A stretch of DNA of 64,000 nucleotides from CAWCCP01 sp963701245. Lineage in GTDB: Bacteria; Patescibacteriota; Saccharimonadia; Saccharimonadales; UBA4665. A program made the translations under genes and the position numbers. This document shows positions 42,262 through 50,776 of this stretch, piece by piece (the first letter of the stretch is position 1; each line of letters starts with the position of its first letter). The notes under the pieces are model-generated. The model did not search any database, was not told the origin of the DNA, and saw only the letters and a program-made list of their open reading frames with translations. The stretch is taken from positions 1,674,001 through 1,738,000 of the forward strand of contig OY969576.1 of the NCBI GenBank assembly GCA_963701245.1, read 5' to 3'.

Positions 42262-42470
42262 TTGCAACGAAGGGTGGTTCTACTACCGGATTGACGGTAG
42301 CATGAAGCACTGCCTGTGCCGGAAACATAACTACCTTGAGCAATACTGGTTTTGATATCCTGCCTGCCGCTTTGATAGTCTGTCTCATATTGTTGCCTTA
42401 TTCGTGAAGTTTTGGCGACGCTCGAAAAAAAGCGTCCTGCCAAAACACAAAAGACTTCGGTAGTTACGTC
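42262..42470 (+). ncRNA. Candidate structured RNA
   Basis: The 418-bp gap between tatA and the 42552 gene holds no credible protein but many helices. P1: AAGGGTGGTT (42270-42279) with AACTACCTT (42329-42337), one bulge. It encloses hairpins CTACCG/CGGTAG (42283-42300) and GCAC/GTGC (42307-42319). A long hairpin follows, GTTTTGGC-GACGC with GCGTC-CT-GCCAAAAC (42409-42446). TAACTACC (42328-42335) can instead pair with GGTAGTTA (42459-42466), excluding P1. TATAAT at 42256-42261 favours the plus strand. No known RNA family was recognised. Confidence 0.4.
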
Positions 42471-42551
42471 TAATGTAATGGTCCGAATAACGCGCTGGAA
42501 TAAAATAAATAATAAGAGCCGACCATGACCGTGGAAGACGACTGAGAACTT

Positions 42552-43127
42552 TTATCCGTTCGGTTGGTTTTGGGTAAAGTAGTTGATTTCGTTAACGACA
42601 TCGAGCAACGCCTGGGCTCGTACCCGTTCATCAGTAATTGCCTGGGCGGCTTCAAACGCCGTTCTGATCAGGCTTTGGTCATCGCTGGCCTGAATCATCA
42701 TCATTGTGGTTCTAAATTTTTCTTCTGGAGATTGTTCTAGATGACCGACAAGTGGCGATAACTGTGATAACGCTTGTTGTTTTATATCGAGCAAGTCGTT
42801 GGCCATATCATGACTGAGGGGAACTGGCCCTGGGGCAATATCTTCTGGAATATCTTGAGCGCCAGCTTCGTTGTCGACTGCTGGTGGGTTGTTATTGGTG
42901 GGTTGTGGGTTGGGCATTTGCGTGGGGCTCACTGTTGCGGGAGTGGGAGGTTCGCTTTCCAAGGGACTACCGGGATGTTGCCAGCCGGTATCGGTCGAAC
43001 TGCTCGAAGGTCCTGTCGGCGGTGTTAACGGAGGCGGAACGGTCGGTGCCGGACCGGGCCCGACGCCTGAGCCATTGTCCATCGATGATGGTTGCTGATT
43101 AGACTGATCGTCCTGGTGCCCAAACAT
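42552..43127 (-). CDS. Pro-rich orphan protein with helical C-domain, 191 aa
   Basis: Residues 1-95 are Pro/Ser/Thr/Asn-rich and disordered (PAPTVPPPLTPPTGPSSSST). Residues 100-185 form a helical domain: HDMANDLLDIKQQALSQLSP, LEQSPEEKFRTTMMMIQASD, ITDERVRAQALLDVVNEINY. No membrane helix. AAGGGGGA lies 5 nt before the ATG. Similar Pro-rich heads on small helical tails occur in other orphans of the window. Function unknown. Confidence 0.72.
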   Translation of the reverse strand: MFGHQDDQSNQQPSSMDNGSGVGPGPAPTVPPPLTPPTGPSSSSTDTGWQHPGSPLESEPPTPATVSPTQMPNPQPTNNNPPAVDNEAGAQDIPEDIAPGPVPLSHDMANDLLDIKQQALSQLSPLVGHLEQSPEEKFRTTMMMIQASDDQSLIRTAFEAAQAITDERVRAQALLDVVNEINYFTQNQPNG

Positions 43128-43238
43128 ATTCCCCCTTGCAGCGGTGATCTTTCGCCATGTTCAATTAACTGTTTTCAATTTACAATAGGTATAATATCAA
43201 AGTTATAAAACGAGCACTAGCATTTTGGAGGTTCTATT

Positions 43239-44270
43239 TTGTTGGATGATTTGAAACTTATTCATGAACGCGATCCCCAGGACGCCTTGGGCGTTGTCGA
43301 GAAACAATGGCAACAGTTACAGCACGTTTATGATGTGAATGTCGGACCGCTTGAAGGTATTGCAAACATTGTGGTCGGTGGTATGGGCGGGTCTGCCTGG
43401 CCGTCACTTATTTTACGATCTTGGCCTGGTCTGGCTGTACCCTTTGAGCTGGTGAGTAACTACACTTTGCCAGATTATGTGAACCACCAGACGCTCTTTA
43501 TCTCATCCAGCTATTCTGGAAATACCGAGGAAACGTTGTCCGCGCTGCAAGATGCCGAAAAGAGAGGTGCGCAGATTGCGGTCATTACCGCTGGCGGCAA
43601 GTTAGCGGAAATCGCCAGGGAAAAGAGCTACCCTTTGTTTCTTATTCCCGGTGGTATACAACCCCGAATGTCTTCATTTTATTTCCTAGTGGCGTTTATT
43701 CAGCTACTTGAACCACAACACTTGGTTCCCGGCAATCATATGGAAGAAGTGAAAGCGACTGGCGATTGGCTGAAGGAACAAATTGGTTCATGGTTGGCTA
43801 CCGTTCCTACAAAAGATAATCCGGCCAAACAGCTGGCGCTTGAACTTATTGGAAAATCAATTGTCGTCTACAGCGGACCGAAGCTTTTTCCAGCAGCCAA
43901 TATGTGGAAAATTTCGTTTAATGAGAATGCCAAGAATGTTGCCTGGACAAACCAATACCCTGAATTTAATCATAACGAATTTATTGGCTGGTCAGACCAG
44001 CCAGTGCAAAAACCCTATGCAGTCGTTGAAATAAGATCTAATCTCGAGCATCCACGCGTTCAAAAACGTTTTGTTGTGACGGAAAGACTGCTTTCAGGGC
44101 AGCGGCCCGCGCCACAAGTTGTTGCGCCGATTGGTGATACTGTATTGCAGCAACTTATGTGGACGTTTAATTTCGGAGGATTTGTCAGTCTCTATGTTGC
44201 ACTCCTCAACGGTATCAATCCTACCCCCGTCGATCTCGTAGAAAAATTCAAAAAGTTACTGGATGAGTAG
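43239..44270 (+). CDS. Bifunctional phosphoglucose/phosphomannose isomerase (SIS domains)
   Basis: A 343-aa protein with a TTG start 8 nt after GGAGG. The SIS fold is shown by NIVVGGMGGSAWPS near residue 45 and FISSSYSGNTEETLSALQDA near residue 88, the sugar-phosphate loop of the Bac_Pgi family. NEFIGW and a C-terminal RLLSGQRP-like region complete the enzyme. It interconverts fructose-6-phosphate with glucose- or mannose-6-phosphate, and in CPR genomes often stands in for classical Pgi. Neighbours do not suggest an operon. Confidence 0.88.
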   Translation: MLDDLKLIHERDPQDALGVVEKQWQQLQHVYDVNVGPLEGIANIVVGGMGGSAWPSLILRSWPGLAVPFELVSNYTLPDYVNHQTLFISSSYSGNTEETLSALQDAEKRGAQIAVITAGGKLAEIAREKSYPLFLIPGGIQPRMSSFYFLVAFIQLLEPQHLVPGNHMEEVKATGDWLKEQIGSWLATVPTKDNPAKQLALELIGKSIVVYSGPKLFPAANMWKISFNENAKNVAWTNQYPEFNHNEFIGWSDQPVQKPYAVVEIRSNLEHPRVQKRFVVTERLLSGQRPAPQVVAPIGDTVLQQLMWTFNFGGFVSLYVALLNGINPTPVDLVEKFKKLLDE

Positions 44271-44340
44271 TACTATTCTTTATTGGTACAAACGCCGTGT
44301 GACACGGGAACAGTGGTCGCTTGCTATAATATAGCGTGCG

Positions 44341-45024
44341 ATGGGAACGATACGCTCATACCGAGCACATTTCATTACAGCATTGAGTCTGACGACGCTA
44401 GTAAGCGTTGGTTTTTTTGCGTACGGGGCTTGGCTTGATCGAAGCCTCTACTATGATTATCTGATTTGGAATTTGTTTTTGGCTTGGTTGCCTCTCATTT
44501 TTGCATATCGTTTAGCCGTCGTTTTACAGCGAAAACTATGGTCCAGCTGGGAAGCGATGGGAATGAGCATGCTATGGTTAGTTTTCTTGCCGAATAGCTT
44601 CTATATGATTAGTGATTTTATTCATCTACAGGACGTTCAACACTATCTGTTGTACGATGCCTTGATGTTTACATCGTTCATCTATATTGGTGTATTACTC
44701 GGATATAGCAGTCTATATCTGATACATCTAGAATTAAATAAGCGCTTTGTTGCTTCAACAACATGGTGGCTAATATGCCTGACGCTACTTATATGCAGCT
44801 TTGCCATATACTTAGGCCGTGATTTACGGTGGAATAGCTGGGATATCTTAACTAATCCCGGTGGTTTACTATTTGATATTTCGGTTCGTTTACTGCATCC
44901 CGCATCATACCCGAATATGTTTTTAACTATCCTGCCATTTTTCATTCTATTAATTAGCATGTACGTGCTGGTTTGGTACTCTATACAGCTACTACGGCAC
45001 GCGAATCGCCGTTACTACCCCTAG
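44341..45024 (+). CDS. DUF1361 membrane protein
   Basis: A 227-aa polytopic protein with six to seven helices. DUF1361 features: NLFLAWLPLIFAYRLAVVLQ, WLVFLPNSFYMISDFIHLQD and YLGRDLRWNSWDILTNPGGL. The family is an integral membrane protein of unknown role. ATG 44341 lies 10 nt after TATAAT (44325-44330) with no Shine-Dalgarno sequence. argS starts 21 nt downstream with its own TATACT, so separate transcription is likely. Confidence 0.9.
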   Translation: MGTIRSYRAHFITALSLTTLVSVGFFAYGAWLDRSLYYDYLIWNLFLAWLPLIFAYRLAVVLQRKLWSSWEAMGMSMLWLVFLPNSFYMISDFIHLQDVQHYLLYDALMFTSFIYIGVLLGYSSLYLIHLELNKRFVASTTWWLICLTLLICSFAIYLGRDLRWNSWDILTNPGGLLFDISVRLLHPASYPNMFLTILPFFILLISMYVLVWYSIQLLRHANRRYYP

Positions 45025-45045
45025 ACCTCTGATATACTGACTGGT

Positions 45046-46755
45046 ATGAAACACGAGTTGGAATCCTTTATTGAAGGAATAGTAAAAGACGAGTTCAAGT
45101 TTGATGCCAAAGTAGAGCTGACACGTCCGGATGAGCAATTTGGCGATTATGCGACAAATGTTGCTTTACAACTCGCTAAAAAGGTAGCGCAAAATCCTCG
45201 ACAAGTGGCAGAGCGGCTAGTGCAACGAATGGCTGAAATGAAACCGGATAGCGTGCATTCAATTGCTATTGCCGGACCCGGTTTTATAAATATAACCCTA
45301 TCAGATGTTGCGTTAGCGGAGGCGTTGTTTGCGAAACCAGAGCAACCGCTCATTGGCAAAGTTGTCGTCGCAGAATACTCTGATCCGAGCTCATTTAAAG
45401 TCTTACATGCCGGGCATTTATATACTAGTGTTGTAGGGGACGCGATAGCCAACTTATTGGAGGGGGCTGGAGCGACAGTTCATAGAGTAAATTTTGGCGG
45501 CGATGTCGGACTGCATGTTGCCAAGACAATGTGGGCAATCCTTCGCGAGCTGGGCGGCGAACAACCGGCTGAATTAAGCGAAGTACCGACAGATGCCCGA
45601 GCCGATTGGATGTCAGCTCGTTATGTCGAAGGGAATAGTGCCTATGAAGATAATGAACAAGCGAAACAGACTATTGTTGAACTCAACAAACGTATCTACG
45701 CCCTCCATGATCAAAACGATCACGACTCGGCGTTTGCGCAAATTTATTGGACATGTCGACAATGGAGTTATGATTATTTTGACCAATTCTATGCTCGAAT
45801 AGGTAGTCATTTTGAAAAGTATTACCCCGAAAGCGTGACAATGCCTATTGGCTTAAAGGTAGTTCGAGATGAATTAAAAAAAGGAGTGTATGAAGAAAGT
45901 GATGGTGCGGTGGTGTTTCGGGGTGAAAAATATGGACTCCATACAAGAGTGTTCATTAATTCCCAAGGCCTACCGACGTATGAGGCGAAAGATGTCGGCC
46001 TAAGTATTAAAAAATGGGATGATTATCATTTTGATTTATCGATTATCTTAACCGATAATGCTCAGGCCGAATACATGGCAGTGGTCATTAAGAGCATAGA
46101 ACAATTTGCGCCCACTTTAGCCCGAGCAACCACGCACCTGACGCACGGTCGGGTAAAATTAACTGGTGGCACGAAAATGAGTTCTCGGAAAGGCAACATT
46201 GTCAGGGCTGTGGATGTACTTGATCTGGCGTATGCCGCAAACAAGTCGATTAATGGACGAGATGATGAACAGGCCGTACTTGGCGCGGTAAAATATGCGT
46301 TCTTGAAAAGTCGCTTAGGCGGCGATGTGATTTATGATCCCAATGAATCAGTGAGCCTTGACGGCAATAGTGGGCCATATTTGCAATATGCTCATGCCCG
46401 AGCCAGAAGTATTCTTCGAAAGGCGGGGGACAACGTTGCTACTTTGAAATCGCCTGAAGCTATGATGCGTGAATTGAAAGACAAGGACACTTCGTATGAC
46501 GATGACGAACGGTCCCTGGTTCGCAAAATTGCGCAATATCCGGAGGTAGTCGCGCTGGCGCTTAATGAGTACATGCCCCATCATGTTGCCAATTATTTAT
46601 ATGAATTAGCGCAAACTTTCAATCGATTTTATGAACATAACAAAGTGAATGGTCACCCCCGCCAACTTCTTCGTCGATCTCTAGTCGTTCGATATGCTGA
46701 CACACTTGCCTCCGGGCTTGCGCTGCTGAGTATCCAGGCACCAGACAAAATGTAG
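45046..46755 (+). CDS. argS: Arginyl-tRNA synthetase
   Basis: A 569-aa class I synthetase. The HIGH motif is HAGHLYTSVVGDAIANLLEG near residue 124. KMSSRKGNIV near residue 377 replaces KMSKS, as is common in ArgRS. The N-terminal Add-1 domain binds the tRNA D-loop, and the C-terminal DALR anticodon-binding domain ends ALLSIQAPDKM. It charges tRNA-Arg such as the GCG tRNA in this window. TATACT (45033-45038) ends 7 nt before the ATG: leaderless start. Confidence 0.96.
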   Translation: MKHELESFIEGIVKDEFKFDAKVELTRPDEQFGDYATNVALQLAKKVAQNPRQVAERLVQRMAEMKPDSVHSIAIAGPGFINITLSDVALAEALFAKPEQPLIGKVVVAEYSDPSSFKVLHAGHLYTSVVGDAIANLLEGAGATVHRVNFGGDVGLHVAKTMWAILRELGGEQPAELSEVPTDARADWMSARYVEGNSAYEDNEQAKQTIVELNKRIYALHDQNDHDSAFAQIYWTCRQWSYDYFDQFYARIGSHFEKYYPESVTMPIGLKVVRDELKKGVYEESDGAVVFRGEKYGLHTRVFINSQGLPTYEAKDVGLSIKKWDDYHFDLSIILTDNAQAEYMAVVIKSIEQFAPTLARATTHLTHGRVKLTGGTKMSSRKGNIVRAVDVLDLAYAANKSINGRDDEQAVLGAVKYAFLKSRLGGDVIYDPNESVSLDGNSGPYLQYAHARARSILRKAGDNVATLKSPEAMMRELKDKDTSYDDDERSLVRKIAQYPEVVALALNEYMPHHVANYLYELAQTFNRFYEHNKVNGHPRQLLRRSLVVRYADTLASGLALLSIQAPDKM

Positions 46756-46823
46756 CTTCTGCATAGAGCTCATATGGTAGTTGTAGCTAAGAGTTGATCT
46801 ATTGCCTAGTGATTGGCTAAACT

Positions 46824-47327
46824 ATGAGCGTAATGGATGAAGCAACTACCCAAATTAATGAAGCGGATGCATCAATAACAGAAAAACCTCAGGCGCAGCA
46901 TAAACATTTGTCTCAAAGTTTGCGTAAACCCTCGGTTTCGATAATCGTCAATTCAGACTATAATCCGGTCAACGGATTCATCGATTTTATTCGGGAACAT
47001 GCGATAGTTGGCTTAGCGATCGGTTTTGTAATTGGTACCCAAGTACAATCGTTAGTCAAGCAACTCGTCGCGAGCTTCATTAATCCTTTATTTCAGCTTT
47101 TTCTTGGTGCTTCTCTTACGTCTCGTCACTTTACGATCAGTTATAATGGACGATCAGCGCCTTTCCCATGGGGGGCTTTTGTATATGCATTATTAGATTT
47201 TTTGTTTGTTGTAGCGACTATTTATATTATTGTGAAAATGCTGAAACTGGATAAGCTAGATAAGCCAGTTGTTGCAAGCGATGAAAATAAAAAAGAAATT
47301 GATAAAATACTAGATGACGACGTGTAG
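46824..47327 (+). CDS. mscL: Large-conductance mechanosensitive channel MscL
   Basis: A 167-aa protein, somewhat longer than the usual 130-150 because of a polar 45-residue N-terminal extension. The pore helix HAIVGLAIGFVIGTQVQSLV, followed by ASFINPLFQLFL, is classical. The second helix (FVYALLDFLFVVATIYIIVK) and an acidic C-terminal helix follow. It opens on membrane tension to release solutes during osmotic downshock. msrB follows 21 nt downstream with its own ribosome-binding site, so the two may be co-transcribed. Confidence 0.92.
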   Translation: MSVMDEATTQINEADASITEKPQAQHKHLSQSLRKPSVSIIVNSDYNPVNGFIDFIREHAIVGLAIGFVIGTQVQSLVKQLVASFINPLFQLFLGASLTSRHFTISYNGRSAPFPWGAFVYALLDFLFVVATIYIIVKMLKLDKLDKPVVASDENKKEIDKILDDDV

Positions 47328-47348
47328 AGGATAAGGAGATATAAAATA

Positions 47349-47756
47349 ATGGAAGTTGATGAGACGGAATTGAAGAAGAAGTTAACCCCGGAACAGTACC
47401 GTGTGCTGCGTGAACATGCCACTGAGGCTCCGGGCACCGGAACGTTGCTGTACAACGAAGAGAAAGGTGTGTATCGTTGCCCGGTCTGTCACTCGTTGTT
47501 GTTCATGAGTGACGCTAAGTATGACTCGACCACACCGGGACTTATTGGCTGGCCAAGTTTCTCTGACGCCGCAAACAACAATGCATTACAGCTAGTGCCC
47601 GATGATTCGTTAGGTATGCATCGCACTGAAGTGTTATGTGCGACCTGCGGGAGCCACTTGGGACATCTTTTCGATGATCCCAGTTCACCAAATGGACAAC
47701 ACTACTGTATTAATTCAGCGTCACTTGATTTTGAAAAGGCAGAGACTGAGCAGTAG
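47349..47756 (+). CDS. msrB: Peptide methionine-(R)-S-oxide reductase
   Basis: A 135-aa MsrB with all key parts: zinc ligands in CPVC and CATC, GWPSF near residue 62, SHLGHLF near residue 98 and the catalytic Cys in HYCINSASL near the C-terminus. It repairs R-methionine sulfoxide in proteins. AAGGAG lies 9 nt before the ATG. It is convergent with the HxlR regulator gene; together with the FMN reductase nearby it suggests a small oxidative-stress cluster, an inference from position. Confidence 0.95.
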   Translation: MEVDETELKKKLTPEQYRVLREHATEAPGTGTLLYNEEKGVYRCPVCHSLLFMSDAKYDSTTPGLIGWPSFSDAANNNALQLVPDDSLGMHRTEVLCATCGSHLGHLFDDPSSPNGQHYCINSASLDFEKAETEQ

Positions 47757-47766
47757 TAGCAATTAC

Positions 47767-48105
47767 TCAGTCTGAGGCGCAATATTTGATTCCCCAGTCG
47801 GCCATTGATTTTAAGATAGGGTGCAGATCCTGACCTTTTTTAGTAAGCGTATATTCGGTGCGCGGTGGAACCTCTGGAAATGACTGCTTGGTAATTATGC
47901 CATGCTCAACAAGATCATCAAGTCTCTGACTCAAGGTACGCGGGTTAATGTGGCCAACAGATTTTTCTAACTCGCAAAATCTTTTACTGCCGCTATATAG
48001 ATCACGCAATATCAAAGCTGTCCACTTATTACCAATTATTTCCATGGCGCCGGCAATACAACCCAAGCGTGGTTCTAATGGTTTTACCGGAGGTTGTTTA
48101 ATCAT
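47767..48105 (-). CDS. HxlR-type winged-helix regulator
   Basis: A 112-aa HxlR-family protein from ATG 48105 (MIKQPPVKP). GCIAGAMEIIGNKWTALILR, then ELEKSVGHINPRTLSQRLDD and PPRTEYTLTKKGQDL, cover the winged helix and dimer helices. A single N-terminal Cys before the helix could be a redox sensor, as in some HxlR proteins. The ORF extends to 48144, but the shorter start lies 10 nt after TATACT (48121-48116) and is preferred. It is divergent from the FMN reductase and probably controls it. Confidence 0.88.
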   Translation of the reverse strand: MIKQPPVKPLEPRLGCIAGAMEIIGNKWTALILRDLYSGSKRFCELEKSVGHINPRTLSQRLDDLVEHGIITKQSFPEVPPRTEYTLTKKGQDLHPILKSMADWGIKYCASD

Positions 48106-48167
48106 AACTTTACAAAGTATAGTCATGAGATTTATACTAACCAATGGCTATACTATACAAAGTATAT
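48106..48167. promoter_or_regulatory. Divergent promoter region with paired ACAAAGTATA operators
   Basis: TACAAAGTATA occurs at 48111-48121 and 48156-48166, a direct repeat 45 bp apart. The first copy overlaps the -10 box of the HxlR gene promoter (minus strand TTGGTT, 17-bp spacer, TATACT). Likely HxlR binding sites controlling both genes. Confidence 0.6.
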
Positions 48168-48255
48168 CATAAAATTAATGATCTCTTTTTGACATACTAC
48201 TGGCGCTTGTTTGTTGCGAGTAGAGTCGAAAACGTAATATCGAAGGAGGTAGGCG

Positions 48256-48846
48256 ATGAAAGTGCAAGTAATTATTGGTTCAACGCGTCCAGGCAGGGTT
48301 ACGGATCGATTAGCGAAGTGGGTCGTCAATGAAGCAAAGCAGCTTTCTGATACCGATGTCGAACTTGTCGATTTAGCAGACTACGTATTACCATTCCTCG
48401 ATGAGCCTATCTCGCCACAATATAACCCCGAACGAAAACCGAATCCTGTTGCCAAACGATGGATAGATACGCTCAGTAAGGCTGATGCTTTTATATTAGT
48501 AACACCGGAGTATAACAGGTCTACCTCTGGCGTACTTAAGAACGCTCTAGATTATATAGATTATCAGTTTGATAAAAAGCCAGTTGCGCTCGTCGGACAC
48601 GGTTCCACTGGAGGCGCTCAGGCAATTGGACAATTGCGAGCCATAATTCCCGGGTTGTTATCCATCACCGTACCCGCAGCCACCTATTTCCAGGGTGCGG
48701 TTAAGGATAAAATAAATGAACAGGGTACCTTAATTGATGGTTCCGACAAAGAGAGTCCCTCCGGTTCAACGGCAGCGATACACCGAACTCTTGACCAATT
48801 AAAATGGTATAGCGATGCGCTCAGTGTGGCTCGTGAGAAAGAGTAA
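48256..48846 (+). CDS. NAD(P)H-dependent FMN reductase
   Basis: A 196-aa flavodoxin-like enzyme. The FMN phosphate loop is IIGSTRPGRVTDRLAKWV at residues 5-22, and TPEYNRSTSGVLKNALDYID near residue 85 is the second FMN loop of the NADPH-dependent FMN reductase family. VALVGHGSTGGAQA completes the fold. It reduces FMN, quinones or azo compounds with NAD(P)H. AAGGAGG lies 6 nt before the ATG, a strong ribosome-binding site. Divergent from the HxlR regulator that probably represses it. Confidence 0.93.
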   Translation: MKVQVIIGSTRPGRVTDRLAKWVVNEAKQLSDTDVELVDLADYVLPFLDEPISPQYNPERKPNPVAKRWIDTLSKADAFILVTPEYNRSTSGVLKNALDYIDYQFDKKPVALVGHGSTGGAQAIGQLRAIIPGLLSITVPAATYFQGAVKDKINEQGTLIDGSDKESPSGSTAAIHRTLDQLKWYSDALSVAREKE

Positions 48847-48917
48847 AAAATAATTTCGATAGATTGAAGTAGTAAATAGTTTCTGTTTTTACAGTTCTGT
48901 CGGTATAATTTGCTGCG

Positions 48918-49493
48918 ATGAGTACTACACCCCCAAAAACAGACATACCAACAAAATTGTTATGGATAGATCTGGAGATGACTGGTCTAGATCCAGTACA
49001 AGACGTCATACTGGAAGTTTCTGCTCAAATAACTGATTTTGATTTTCTGAAATTAGCCAGTTATGAATCATTGGTTGGACAGCCCAAAGAGCTGGTAATT
49101 GAGTTAATGCAAAAAAACACTTGGTGGAATGACTATCCTGCAAATCGAGATAATTTTATTAACAAGTTAGACCAAGCGAAATCGAGCGACCAAGTTGAGC
49201 ATGAGTTAATCGAGTTAGTAAATGGCCAGTTTGGTGAACAACCGGCCATACTTGCAGGCAATAGTATCCATAACGATCGGTTATTCATTCGGCAATGGTG
49301 GCCTGAACTTGACGCCAAATTACACTATCGTATGTTGGACGTTAGTAGTTTTAAAGTTCTGATGCAGGGTAAGTATAATGTGCTCTATGAAAAACAAGAA
49401 GTTCATCGAGCTAATGATGATATTCTGGCATCTATCGCGGAACTACAGTTTTACCTAGAATGGTTTAAGAATTCCCTAAATTCTTTGAATTAG
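48918..49493 (+). CDS. orn: Oligoribonuclease
   Basis: A 191-aa DEDDh exonuclease. ExoI motif WIDLEMTGLDP holds the first Asp and Glu. The second motif NSIHNDRLFIRQWWPELD and the C-terminal HRANDDILASIAEL supply the remaining acidic residues and the catalytic His. It degrades 2-5-nt RNA and pGpG. TATAAT (48904-48909) ends 8 nt before the ATG, another leaderless start. Confidence 0.94.
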   Translation: MSTTPPKTDIPTKLLWIDLEMTGLDPVQDVILEVSAQITDFDFLKLASYESLVGQPKELVIELMQKNTWWNDYPANRDNFINKLDQAKSSDQVEHELIELVNGQFGEQPAILAGNSIHNDRLFIRQWWPELDAKLHYRMLDVSSFKVLMQGKYNVLYEKQEVHRANDDILASIAELQFYLEWFKNSLNSLN

Positions 49494-49661
49494 TTTTGGT
49501 CGGGTATCGATGTACTTCTATGGCGTATGCTTAGTTAAAATGTCCTAGTACTATTTAGCATACGTAAACCAGTTCTTTACGGAACAGTTTGGCTGCTAGT
49601 AACACCTACCAAGCTATGGTATGGTTAACGTAAAGGGGTGGACAAACGGGAGTAAAGTGCA

Positions 49662-50371
49662 GTGGCCGAACAGCGTCAAAAAAGTAAACCAAAGCGGTCA
49701 AAGAAGAAAGCTAAAAATCGCGTCCAGAAAGAGTGGCCTGGGGCTTGGGAGGCGTACTTAACGAGTTTTGATAGACTTTGGCAGAATCGTACCCCAGCAC
49801 TCTTTTTTGTTATTGGCTACCTGGTTGTCAGCATTATTGGCAAAGTCTTCCAATCACATAGAATAGCTGGGTCATTGAGTTACAGCGTGTACGAGGATCT
49901 ATTCCAGGTACTCGTACTTTTAGCAATTCCTACCTATGCGTTAAGTCTGGCAGATCACCAACAGTTTTCTCTTGGTCAAGTTTTGCGTTTTGATATGAAG
50001 AAGTTTATTTTCTTCTTATTTCGATAATTGCATTTTTGTTAATTTTTGTTGGATCATTATTTTTACTGATTGTGCCAGTCGTCTGGTCAATTGGCTGGTT
50101 TAGCTTATACCAGTTTCCGGTTATAGAATTTGGCGCCCATCCACTTGCCGCACTTGAAGAGTCTAAACGTTTGGCTGAAAAACATAAATCATTAGTTTGG
50201 GCCGTTATTGGAATAAGTGTAGCTTTTACTGTTCTCGCTGTGCCATTTCTTTATATTCCTTACGTCGCCTACTTAGTGCCTGGTTATGCGATGTTTATCA
50301 TAGTACTGTCAACCACGGTACTGGCAATGCTGTATCGTTACCTTCAGTATTACGAAAGTAATGACGAATAG
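49662..50371 (+). pseudogene. Four-helix membrane protein with one frameshift
   Basis: Two consecutive frames read as one protein of about 236 aa. Frame one (GTG 49662) gives a basic KPKRSKKKAKNRVQKEW head and two helices up to FDMKKFIFFL near 50015. After a one-base shift at about 50020-50026, frame two continues IIAFLLIFVGSLFLL without a gap and adds two more helices (VWAVIGISVAFTVLAVPF). Length and topology suggest a DUF975-like or glycerophosphoryl-type membrane protein, but no family is certain. Single-base error or recent mutation cannot be told apart. Confidence 0.7.
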
Positions 50372-50440
50372 GTTGTATAGGACAGTGGGTCGGCAAAATA
50401 ACTCCCTAAAAGTAACCGAATTTGTTAGCATGAATGTGTG

Positions 50441-50767
50441 ATGGATCATAAGCAAGTGGAGCAGTATTTATTAAGTATGCCAAACGCCTGGTTGGATTAC
50501 CCATTTGGTGAAGGTGTAGCTGTCTACAAAGTCGGCGACAAGATGTTTGCATTAATCCCAGAAAGTAAACCGCCAATTCGCTTGAGCCTTAAATGCGATC
50601 CACAGCTTAGTCTCTTATTGCGTGATAAGTATGAAGAAGTCTTACCAGGATATCATCTCAACAAAAAGCATTGGAATACGATACTATTGTCCGGACAACT
50701 ATCTTGGCAAGAGATACAGGAACTCATTCGGCTCAGTTACGATCTAGTGACAGGTGAAACTCAGTGA
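50441..50767 (+). CDS. MmcQ/YjbR family protein
   Basis: A 108-aa protein starting MDHKQVEQYLLSMPNAWLDY, with PFGEGVAVYKVGDKMFALI and LKCDPQLSLLLRDKY, then PGYHLNKKHWNTILL. This is the MmcQ/YjbR fold (a double-wing DNA-binding-like domain of unclear job). The length is exact for the family. ATG 50441 is chosen over GTG 50438. It ends in TGA, supporting the standard code, and converges on the next gene with 9 nt between. Confidence 0.92.
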   Translation: MDHKQVEQYLLSMPNAWLDYPFGEGVAVYKVGDKMFALIPESKPPIRLSLKCDPQLSLLLRDKYEEVLPGYHLNKKHWNTILLSGQLSWQEIQELIRLSYDLVTGETQ

Positions 50768-50776
50768 CCCTTCAGT

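Noticed and set aside
42255..42655. Two minus-strand frames (62 and 61 codons) in the tatA-orphan gap
   Set aside because: Composition is noise-like and they cross strong hairpins; a structured RNA explains the region better.
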